The position numbers and the translations under genes are program-made. The notes beneath the pieces are model-generated. The model made no database searches and was not told the origin of the DNA. It saw only the letters and a list, made by a program, of their open reading frames with translations. Source: Calliphora vicina (Eukaryota; Arthropoda; Insecta; Diptera; Calliphoridae). From it: DNA of 64,000 nt. Shown one piece after another: positions 32,205 to 42,074 of this stretch (position 1 is the first letter of the stretch; every line of letters starts with the position of its first letter). The DNA lies in contig NC_088783.1 in NCBI RefSeq assembly GCF_958450345.1, forward strand, positions 55,776,395 to 55,840,394. Direction: 5' to 3'.

Positions 32205-32967
32205 CAGTGAGCCTCAAAAGTGAGTAAACACCAAAAATTATTTGATTTTTTTTAAGATAATGAAAATCCTAAAATCTATCCATCGATTAATGCATTAAAC
32301 ACATTCAAGACATCAGGCTACACGACTACACGAACACAAATTCTGCTGGTTACAGTTGTAGTCGTGTGGCAGCTACTGAATTATTTTAAAGACGACAGCT
32401 ACAAAGTAAACAGCTGATTAATAATTCAGTGGTGCCACTTTAATAAAAAATTACCGTACAAAATTCCAAAGTAATTAAGACTGAAACAATTATTTTGAGT
32501 AAAAATATATATATGGTTATAATTAATTATGTACCTGTTATTAATTTATTTCAATATGGTTATCAGAAACTTCTCTTAATTAAGTAAAAAAAATATATTT
32601 TTTTAAGCACTAATTTGATTTACATTTTTTTTATTATATTAGCAACACTATTTCTGTTTTGTAGTTGACAAAAATAGAAATTAGCCTAATTCGGCAACAT
32701 CGGCATGAGTAGTCGTGTGGCCGTGTAGCTGTGCTGTCGTTAAAATAATCGTCTCCATATAAAAGTGTGCATTTTATTTTTGACAGATTGAAGTTGGTAG
32801 CCTGCTGTCTTGAATGTGTTTAATGCATAAAATTTAAAAGTTTCGATTTGATGGAGATTGAGTTGAATAATAGATTCGATTCTGAAAAAAAGCAGATTTA
32901 AGTTGGAATATAATGATTTTCATGATCTTAAAAAAAAATCAAAAAATTCTCTGGTGTATACTCACTT
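32205..32967. mobile_element. Tc1-like foldback element with long inverted ends
   Basis: Left end CAGTGAGCCTCAAAAGTGAG follows TA. The phrase AAGTGAGTAAACACC is found inverted on the right as AAGTGAGTATACACC (ending about 32,967), followed in both arms by TTTGATTTTTTTTAAGAT. Further in, ATGCATTAAACACATTCAAG followed by ACAKCAGGCTAC is present in both arms. Copies of a CGACTACACG/CGTGTAGTCG-type motif occur repeatedly in the middle. No transposase frame is present. The outer 15 bp of the right end are eroded. Confidence 0.7.
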
Positions 32968-33011
32968 AAAAAAACAATTTTTTTTAAATGAAAAAAAATT
33001 ATTAATTTTAA

Positions 33012-33074
33012 TTTTCATAAATTTACCAATAAAAACTAAGAGAGCTATAGTTTTTATTGGTAAATTTATGAAAA
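33012..33074. repeat. Perfect hairpin, 26-bp arms and 11-base loop
   Basis: The left arm (33,012-33,037) starts TTTTCATAAATTTACCAATA. The right arm (33,049-33,074) is its exact reverse complement. The loop is AAGAGAGCTAT. It is not part of the inverted ends of the neighbouring element. Confidence 0.95.
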
Positions 33075-33374
33075 AAATTATTTTCAAAGATAATTTTAGA
33101 TTATTTTTAAAAACCAGCAAAAAAAGTAAAGTTTAATAAAAATTTTAACCAATCAATTTTTATTCAGTTTTAAAATATTCTAATAAATGTTTTTAAAAAT
33201 TAGTGTTCAGCAATTTTTAATTCAAATATGTTGAAATAGCAAAACAAATAAATTTGATAAAAATTCATCGTCAATCAAAAATTTTAATAGATTTTCAAAA
33301 AATTAAAATGTTACTTTTTTGATTTACGGTACTCAAAAATTCTTTAATTACAATTATAATACTTTTTATTTTCA

Positions 33375-33860
33375 TATGTATCGGGCAGAGTTTCAAATTG
33401 ATCAACAAAATCGGTTCATATGAGGAAAAATCCAGGACAACCTAGATTTTTGACCTATTTTTGACCTATATATGGATTACTAAGACATTAATATAGACAA
33501 TATGGATATCTAATGATAGATATTTCAAAGACCTTTGCAACGACGTATATAAGACCATAGTAAGTTGGACCTACAATGGGTCAAAATCGAAAAAAATATT
33601 TTTTAACCCGAATTTTTTTTCACCAAAAAAAAATTTAAAAAACAAAAAAAGTTTTTTAAAATTAAAAATAAAAAATTTAAAATTTAAAAAAAAAATTTTA
33701 AAATAACAATTCGAAAAAAAAATTCCAAAAAATGAAAAAACAACTTTGGAAAAAAACTGTATTTTGTTTACCTAAAAATATTAAAAATTTGTATTTTGAA
33801 GTATAATTTGATGAAGGGTATATAAGATTCGGCACAGCCGAATATAGCTTGCTTTTTATT
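33375..33860 (-). mobile_element. DINE-1-like element (type A), left two-thirds
   Basis: In reverse orientation it contains GGATATCTAATGATAGATAT, TGCAACGACGTATATAAGAC, ACCTACAATGGGTCAAAATC, GATGAAGGGTATATAAGATT and CGGCACAGCCGAATATAGC. It has an intact CGACG/CGTCG site, which is the unoccupied target matching the Transib-like insertion at 7.6 kb. Confidence 0.78.
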
Positions 33861-36115
33861 AAATATTTTTTTCCGAAAGATTGAAGAAATAGCTATCTAA
33901 ACTCTTTGGGACACATGTCAAATTTTGACCCGCTCTAACACAGAGAGTTCTTGACCGATCGATTTTAAAAGTTGGTTCACTTGACATGAAATCCCCCATA
34001 AATAATAGGCTGCACGTTTGTTGTGGTACACTTTTAAGTTGTAGAATATAAGGCCCTAAAAGTTTTTTGCTAATCAAATTCTCGAAATAAATTTCACAAG
34101 CTTTAAGTCAAATAAAAAATGCTTTCTTTTTTCGTGTATGTACATGATTCACAATTTGTATTATAAGAAATTTTGTTACAACAACACTTTACTCGGCATA
34201 CATACATAAACAAATTCCTGATTAATTGCCTTTGCTTTTATATCCTTTTAAACATTGATGCCAACTGAAACCTATTCTAATTCCTAACAGTTGGCAACAC
34301 CACTATATCAATCTGATTTGTACTTTTTGTTTTTCACATACAGATGGCCTTTTCATTGATATAGTTCGAACATAGACTAATTCGAGTTTCGACAAACCAT
34401 TACCATTTGTATTAAATGTTTTGATAACTAACTGTACGTAAGATGGCATTTTCAATCATTCTCCAAAGTTTTTGATTTTCTTCATACATTGGATTTAATA
34501 CTATTTTAACCCATTAATGTCGTATGGGTAAACAAATATATAAAAATGGAGCTGTATTTGACAAAGTCTCTAACTAGGGCCAGGTGAGAGTTATCTCAAC
34601 CGATTTTATTAGTAATTTAATATTTTCGTGACAATTTTACCAGAGCCAGGACAGTGATTTTGATGAATTTTTTCACTGCTTCAAAACTAACAGGAAATAA
34701 ACTGGTTTAAAAATGTGTATAAACAAACCACTTACTCATCAAAACACAATAAAACATAGAAACTCTCCTGTCAAACACCTAACTCAGATGTCAAAAACGT
34801 AAGTGGTGAGAATGTATTATTTAAAAAAACTATGTAAAAACAACAACAACACTCATATGTGTGATTTTTTTGATTAATTTTTCGGTTTGAGTTTTTTCTA
34901 GCATCCACTCTCTGTGGATTTTTCTATGACAATAAATTCATTTAATTTGTCAGCTTGTTAAGTTATAAATTAAAATATACATATGTATATTTTAGAACCT
35001 ATTAATGCCGAAGTGCATAGAAAAATATCCAGATGCCAAAGCAAAATATCCGTAATAATATAAACACCTTAGAATCTGGGGGGCATTAATGGGTTAAAGT
35101 ACATTTGACCTCCGGACTATGACCCTCAATTTGTTTTACGCCATTACTAATCAATTCCACTGACACAATCTAAATTTCTTGCATATTATTATTAAATTAA
35201 TTTCTTTTTTTTAACTAATGCCAACTCTCCAAAAAACAACAATCTGGTGTAAAGCGAAATAAAATCAAATCAAAAATCTTAACAATGTCAAAAGAAGCAT
35301 GACTTGCATAAATAAATAAATAAAAAAACACAAGTAACAAAAGTAAAATGTTTTACAAACAACAAATGTCAACATGAAAATACAAAAATCAACCAGGATA
35401 AGATGACAACAAAAAACTAAATAAACAAATATACAATTTAATCCTTTGTTATGGAAGGGAATACACTAAACGACAGCAAGTAGGGAAGGAATGAAGAATA
35501 AAAGATAGGTTACATATGGATATGTATGTATGTATGTATATGCAACTTACTTACTATCACCACTAAAACTCAAGATTTTCAAGATTTTGTTATTCAAGTG
35601 AACAGGTTGTGTGAATATTTTCTTTATTTTTTTATTTAAGATAACAAAACATGTTGACAATAATGTCACAATACCAGGAGTATGTTTGTTTTTTTAAGCA
35701 TTTTTTTTTTGAATAATACTTTTGTTTGGTTTTGTGTTGCATGTATCAACAATAGTTGTTAGTCGTGCGTAAGGATAAGAAAAAGGAAAAAAACTACAGC
35801 AAAAATAAAAGTTGTCTTGTCATGTTTTACAAAAATGAATTCACACAAGTGTTTTTCTGCCATGGTTTAGTTTGTTTACCTGCAGATAAACAGACATACA
35901 TATTATTAACATATCGTCAGATATACATCGGGAGCATTTTAAACTTATTAAGGTGTTGTTATTTGTTTTGGTTTTATTATTTTGTTGTTTAACTTTGATT
36001 TCAAATGTTTGTTATTCTGTTGAATCGAGGTTAAATTATATACAAGTAGACTAGTAGGGCGAACCTTGTTTATATTGACGTTACAACAAATGTTTAGCAA
36101 ATACTTTTATAATAA
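33861..36115. other. Mostly single-copy non-coding DNA
   Basis: No gene. 34,752-34,916 is a small MITE listed separately. 35,320-35,450 is rich in AAACAA-type triplets. 35,515-35,545 has a short TATG microsatellite. Open frames up to 78 codons lack domains. Confidence 0.5.
34752..34916. mobile_element. Small MITE (same family as 55,546-55,715)
   Basis: Begins AACATAGAAACTCTC, contains CACCTAACTCAGATGTC, AACGTAAGTGGTGAGAATGT and GGTTTGAGTTTTTTCTAGC, and ends near CCACTCTCTGTGG. Order and spacing match the copy at 55.5 kb, although the termini are eroded. Confidence 0.6.
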
Positions 36116-36185
36116 AAAGTAGTAAGAGAGCTATATTCGGCTGTGCCGAATCTTAAATACCATTCAACAAATTATACTTTCAAAT

Positions 36186-37543
36186 CAGAGATCGAAAATA
36201 ACTCGTCCAAATACCAAAAAACCCAAATTGTGATTTATATTTTTGTGATAAAAATAAATCACTGCAAATAACAGTTATAAAATGATTTTTATTTAAATGG
36301 TTTGCTATGGCCTTTATTCGTTTTTGTTGTTTTTTAATGGTTTGATGTTAGATAAACAATTCATTTGTTTTTGTTCTTAATAACGGTTACTTTCTCTATT
36401 ATTTTGTTATTATACCCTACACCACCATAGTGGGGAGGGTATAATGCGTTTGTGCAGATGTTTGTAACGCCCAAAAATATTAGTCTAACACCCACCTTAA
36501 AGTATACCGATCGACTTAGAATCACTTTCTGAGTCAATTAAACGATGTCCGTCCGTCCGTCTGGTCGGCTGGCTGGCTGGCTGTCCATGTAAACCTTGTG
36601 CGCAGAGTACAGGTCGCAATTTTGAAGATATTTCGATGAAATTTGGTACATATTATTTTTTGGGCTCAAGGACCAAGCCTATTGAAAGTGGCTGAAATCG
36701 GTCCATTATTTCACCTAGCCCCCATACAAATGTCCTCCCGAAATTGGACTTTATCGGCCATAAATTTTTAATTTATATATGTATCTCTACAAATTCCGCT
36801 CCAAATAAGTTTTATATATACAAAATTCATGCCACCCAATTTTGTTACGATCGGTCCATAATTAGTCATAGCTCCCACATAGACCCGCTTCCGAAAATCA
36901 CTTTAATGTGCATAAATCGCTTAAAAATGTTGGTATACTCACAAAATTCAACGTAGTAAACTTTCATGTAGACATAAATCACACGACCTAATTTCATGGT
37001 GATCGGTCCATAATTGGTCATAGCTCCCATATAAGGCCCACTTCCGAAAATCACTCAAAAATATAAATTATTGAAATTTTAAAAGAAAAATGTTTTTGCT
37101 CTTTTACTTAGTGTAGGGTATTATATGGTCGGGCTTGACCGACTATACTTTCTTACTTTGTTAGTAATTTTTAACAAATTATTGAAATAATATGATAAGT
37201 ATGACGTAATGAAGTCTGAGTAACAGAAATGAGATTTTTTTTTTTTAAATTGTTATTAATCTTTTGATAAATTTTATATATTTAAGCGTTGATTTGCATC
37301 AAATGCATTTTTGCGATTTATTTTTCATGTTCGCAAATAAAAGCTGACCTTTACGAAAAAAATAAATTATAAATCACTCACAGATTTTTTGTGTTTGTTT
37401 CTTTTCTGTTTCCCTCAACCCCAAACCTAAAATGTTCTCGAGTAAATCACTCTCTCAGTGATATCACAAAAAATTATTTTTAAATGGCTGCGAATGAGAA
37501 TTTACCATTGAAATGAAAGTGAACCCGTTATTTTCGGTCTCTG
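36186..37543. mobile_element. hAT-type MITE carrying a nested DINE-1-like element
   Basis: Ends read CAGAGATCGAAAATAAC on the left and, inverted, CAGAGACCGAAAATAAC on the right. Flanks TTTCAAAT (36,178-36,185) and TTTAAAAT (37,544-37,551) match at 7 of 8 bases, as expected for an aged hAT target duplication. Without the nested type B copy (36,412-37,158) the element is about 610 bp and has no transposase. The similarity of its termini to those of the 18,377-19,389 element suggests the same hAT family. Confidence 0.82.
36412..37158 (-). mobile_element. DINE-1-like element (type B), nearly complete
   Basis: Runs from ATACCCTACACCACCATAGT through GGGGAGGGTATAATGCG, CGATGTCCGTCCGTCCGTCT, TGTCCTCCCGAAATTGGACT and GATCGGTCCATAATTAGTCA to GTGTAGGGTATTATATGGTC. 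It ends with a hairpin tail (GGTCGGGCTTGACCGACTAT) and TTTCTTACTT. Together with the copy at 38,284 it defines the type B family at about 750 bp. Confidence 0.82.
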
Positions 37544-38045
37544 TTTAAAATACAAATTTTAAATATTTTTAAGTACATAAAATCTAATAAAAAAAATTGT
37601 TTTTTAACATTTAAAAAATAATTTTTTTTTTTTAAATTTAAATTTTTTTTTTTATATTTATTAGTAAAAAAATTTATAATAAAATTTTCTAAATTTATGA
37701 TAAAAAATTTTTTTGGTAGGAAAAAATTCGGGTTTAAAAATATTTTTCCCGATTTTGACCGATTGTAAGTCCAACTTTCTATGGCCTTATATACATCGTT
37801 ACAATAAGCTTTGAAATATCTATCATTAGATATCCATATTTTCTATATTAATGACAAACTGAGCCAAGAGAATTCCCGATATATTAACGTATCAATCATG
37901 TTTGTAAGTTATTTGGGGGATACGGAGTTGATTTCAACATACAGACGGACAGGCCTATATCGACTTATCTATCTATACCGATCGTATACGTATGCTTTGT
38001 GGAGTTGCAAATGAAAACTGCAGAAATTACAAACGGAATAACAAA

Positions 38046-38265
38046 CTTATTTTTAATATCTCCGTCAAGCCTTAGCGCCAAATTATCGTAAGCGACATTT
38101 TCTAATTTTTTTTTTTTTCCAGAAATTAAAATTTTATTTACCGACTGATGTTGTAGCGTTCTCAGAATATCAATACTGTTAATAACTTCAAAAATATAGG
38201 GGATACGATTTTATCGTAAATTAATGTTTACATTTTACAGTAAACGAATTTTATCGTAAGCGACA
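38046..38265 (+). repeat. Dispersed repeat D
   Basis: Contains CCTTAGCGCCAAATTATCGT, AAGCGACATTTTC, AATTAAAATTTTATTTACCG, ACTGATGTTGTAGCGTTCTC and ACGATTTTATCGTAAATTAA. Parts recur at 9,630, 40,225 and 63,815. It includes two copies of ATCGTAAGCGACA, one at each side. Confidence 0.6.
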
Positions 38266-39985
38266 CACAGTGGTATAGAAAAACAAGTAAGAAAGTATGG
38301 TCGGTCAAGCCCGACCATATAATACCCTACACTAAGTAAAAGAGCAAAAACATTTTTCTTGTAAAATTTCAATAATTTATATTTTTGAGTGATTTTCGGA
38401 AGTGGGCCTAATATGGGAGCTATGACTAATTATGGACCGATCACCATGAAATTAGGTCGTGTGATTTATATCTATATTAAAGGTAACTATGTTGAATTTT
38501 GTGTGTATACCAACATGTGTGTATACCAACGTTTTATGCACGTTAAAGTGATTTTAGGAAGCGGGTCTATATGGGAGCTATGACTAATTATGGACCGATC
38601 GTAACAAAATTTGGTGACATGAATTTTGTGTATATAAAACTTATTTGGAGCGGAATTTGTGGAGATACATATACAAATTAAACATTTATGACCGATAAGT
38701 CCAATTTCGGGAGGACATTTGTATGGGGGCTAGGTGAAATAATGGACCGATTTCAGCCAGTTTCAATAGGCTTGGTCCTTGAGCCGAAAAAATAATATGC
38801 ACCAAATTTGATTGAAATATCTTCAAAATTGCGACCTGTACTCTGCGCACAAGGTTTACATGGACAGCCAGCCAGCCAGCCGACCAGACGGTCGGACGGA
38901 CGGACGGACGGGCATCGTTTAATCGACTCAGAAAGTGATTCTAAGTCGATCGGTATACTTTAAGGTGGGTGTTAGACTAATATTTTTGGGCGTTACAAAC
39001 ATCTGCACAAACACATAATACCCTCCCCACTATGGTGGTGTAGGGTGTAGAGGGAAATAAATCTGTAACTTCTAAATGATTAGATTGGTATGAATGAAAT
39101 TTCACATGCAAAAAGAAGAAGTGTTGTCGAGTTTAAGTTTTGAACGTGGACCTTATAGACCCACCAGGGCCTCCTCAAAGTAGGACACCTAGGGTATGTT
39201 ACATTATTAAAACGATCATATTTCTTCGATTGAGTTCCGATTTCAAAAAAATTACATATGTATATTGAATCTTCTCATCGAGCACTAAAAAACCATCATC
39301 GTAGCTGTCAATTATATCTTACAGCTTAGGGGATATTCGTATTTAAAAAATAAATTTTCAACATTTTTACCCACCCGACTCCAGTTTTTTTTTTAACAGC
39401 GTGTTCGAATATTTCCCGACTTTCTTCAGTTTTCCTTTATTGGACCAACAACACATGTATGTGTCAAAGAAGAAAAAGAATTATTTAAAAATAATGACTA
39501 AGTCGAAAGTTATATGCATTTGAATTTATAAAATTTTAAAAAGGCGATTTTCGCAATTTTTTTGGGAAAAAAAAACTTTTTTTCTTTTTAAGTTATCGCA
39601 AAAAATTTCTAAAAGATGTTTAAGGAATTTATACTTTCTGAAAGCTAAGTTTTCATAAAATATTTTAAATGAAAAAAAATTAAAAAAATGTTGTTACCGA
39701 GGGGACGAGTTCCATTGAAAAACACCTATTTTTTATATAAAATTAAAATTTAGGGCAAAAATTCTGAAATCGTATATTCGATATCAAAATATGGTAATCG
39801 ATTTTAGGTGGCCCAATATGTTTCTAAATAATTTGTAAAGGGTTCCGATAACCCCTACCCTGGTATGGATATTATAGCCAAAAAACTAAAAATTCCCATT
39901 TTTGGAATTTTTCAACACATTTTGGGAATTGCGGGATTGCTGATAATAAATTTTAAAATTCGTTTTTATTTTTCCATTTTGAATA
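38266..39985. mobile_element. Transib-like element, second copy, interrupted and end-truncated
   Basis: Starts CACAGTGGTATAGAAAAA and resumes at 39,049 with AGAGGGAAATAAATCTGTAA, GAATGAAATTTCACATGC, AGAAGTGTTGTCGAGTTTAA and GACCCACCAGG. The interior follows in inverted order relative to the first copy, for example GAGCACTAAAAAACC near 39,280 and GGGTTCCGATAACCCCTACC near 39,840. The far inverted repeat is missing after 39,985. The 764-bp gap is the nested type B element at 38,284-39,047. Confidence 0.75.
38284..39047 (+). mobile_element. DINE-1-like element (type B), complete
   Basis: Begins CAAGTAAGAAAGTATGGTCG with a hairpin (GGTCGGTCAAGCCCGACC) and AATACCCTACAC. It contains two tandem versions of the GGAAGYGGGYCTATATGGGA/CTATGACTAATTATGGACCG module, the CAGCCAGCCAGCCGACC and GGACGGACGGACGG microsatellites and AGGTGGGTGTTAGACTAATA. 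It ends ACTATGGTGGTGTAGGGT. It shares the CAAGTAAGARAG head and hairpin plan with type A, although the bodies differ. Confidence 0.85.
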
Positions 39986-42074
39986 GAAAAATCTATAAAT
40001 AAAAATTTAATTTCAATTCGAAAAATTTGTATCTATACAAAAATTCAATAAAAAATATTTTGTGTCATATTTTCCATGAATTTTTAATTGTGAAAAGTTA
40101 TAAATATTTTTGAAAAATATACAAATAGCTTGAACGAAATTATATTATATCGTATCATAACATTTTTAATTCTCTGTATAAATTTCAAAATAATCAAAAA
40201 AACCTTCTCCTGTAAAATTTGTGGTTTGTCGCTTACGATTATTTGGCGCTAAAGGCTCGATAATATACCCTAAACTGAGTAAATGAGCAAAAACATATTT
40301 TTTTTAAATTTCAATAATTTATATTCGTGAGTAATTTTCGAAAGTGGGCCTTATATGGGAGCTATGAGAATTTTGGAACCGATCGTTATGATATTAGGCC
40401 TTGTGATTTTTATCAATATGGAACTTATTTTTGGAAATTTAATCCTCAAAAAACCCCTCCCAAAGCGAATTAAACATTTTTAAACCACTTCAAATTTAAA
40501 ATGTATAAGATCCATTATCTTGCCGAATACTTTTGTTTCCTCCCTTATGCCAATTTCTAGTTTGATGTATTGTATTTGGAGATAATTTCTTTATTTTCTT
40601 ATAATAATATATCTATGTGCAGTTTGTTACAAAATTTTGTAAATTTTCAAATTAATCATTGCAATTTTTTATCACATAACAAAAGGAAAAATATGTCCAT
40701 ATTATTTTCTTCTTAAAAAAATTATAAAAAAAACTGAAGATGATAAAATACTTTTTTTTAAATTTTAACCCCTTTTCTGTTCGCTGTAAAACATCATGTT
40801 AACAGAAGGAAAACTTTTAATTTATGGGAAAAGCTTTTAGTCAAGAATTTTAATATGCTTTTTGCAATTTTATTTTATGTTTTTTTTTTTTAAATTCCTG
40901 CCTCAGTTTTTTTTTCTTTTGCAGAAAAAGCAAAAGAATATCAAATAATTCCTTAAACTTTCCTTCATAAGTGTAGAGACAAGCAAGTCCATAAATGTGT
41001 GTGTATGTCAAAATGACGTTTAAGCAAGCATGTGTGCGTATGTCACCTAAGTACTTTATCAAAGTTGTTCTAGCATCTTAGTACCCGCTTTTGTTAAGCG
41101 AAAAGTATGCAATGCAAAGCTGTAAATAAAATATTAAATATGTTAAAAATAAGTAGTTCTTACATGATAAGAATAATAAAGCAATTGCGCTAGAAAAATT
41201 TAATTAAAAATGTTGCTATTGAGAATTTTAATTATGTAATAAATAATCTGCAGGTGATAATAATTGAATTTACATTTATTGCAATAGTTTTTTGGGACTA
41301 ACTATTTGTCATCTATATTTTGGTTTGAAAATATTACTTCTCCTTATTCACAACAACATTTTAAAATACTTTTGTTTACATTTTCACAATTAATCAGTTT
41401 CTTATGAATCCTACATTTTATGCAATATAATACTGCTAAATAAATTTTATTTAAATTATTTTCTCATTACCAAGACTGATTGCAAACTTTTTTAATTAAT
41501 TCCTTTAGTTTCTAGCTCCAACATCAATATTTTAAATGTCTCGTTTAATATTGAAGTCATCATATAGAAAAAGCACAAACTTTTCTATACAAAACTTGTG
41601 ACTGCTGCCAAAAAATTAACGAAGAACAAAAATAAAAGTTCAATGATTACAAAGATACTTTGAATATTTGATGAACACATTGACTACACCCATCATATAA
41701 TCATTTTGTTCATTTTCTATTCTTTAGCCTACATTTTTCTATAAACTTGAATCTCTATCGTTGTAGCTAGGAAAAAAACCGAACAAAGTTAAGCAATAAT
41801 GAATTTTCTTTTGATATGTATGAGCTAAATTTTCGTTCGCTTTTGCTATAGAGTTCTTTTAAAGGGGACATCAAAAATTAATTTCTTTTAGGAAGTCTAT
41901 AAGTATTCAAACATTCGTATGTTGTTTGTAAGGCAAAAACGTAAGTATCATATTGTAGTGTGGAGCGGAATAATTTATAAAACGTTTTTGTTTAATGCGT
42001 GACGAAAAAAAATTTTCTTTGAAATCCAGACAGACAAAGTAAAGTACATTTAAGGTGGTTAACAGCGACCACAT
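39986..42074. other. AT-rich DNA with short repeat-D and type B fragments
   Basis: 40,225-40,260 is a fragment of repeat D (GTCGCTTACGATTATTTGGC). 40,262-40,400 is a type B DINE-1-like fragment (ATATACCCTAAACTGAGTAA, TCGAAAGTGGGCCTTATATG). From 40,450 to 42,070 nothing is recognised; it looks like single-copy intergenic DNA, moderately balanced in composition near 41,860-42,060. Confidence 0.55.

Larger units (their letters stand above)
36116..38045 (+). mobile_element. DINE-1-like element (type A), interrupted by a hAT-type MITE
   Basis: 36,116-36,185 carries the head (AAGAGAGCTATATTCGGCTG, TGCCGAATCTTAAATACC), and the family resumes at 37,544 with TTTAAAATACAAATTTTAAA. It continues through GATTTTGACCGATTGTAAGT, CTATCATTAGATATCC and AGACGGACAGGCC to AATTACAAACGGAATAACAA at 38,045. 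The interruption is the 1,358-bp insertion at 36,186-37,543. Confidence 0.8.
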
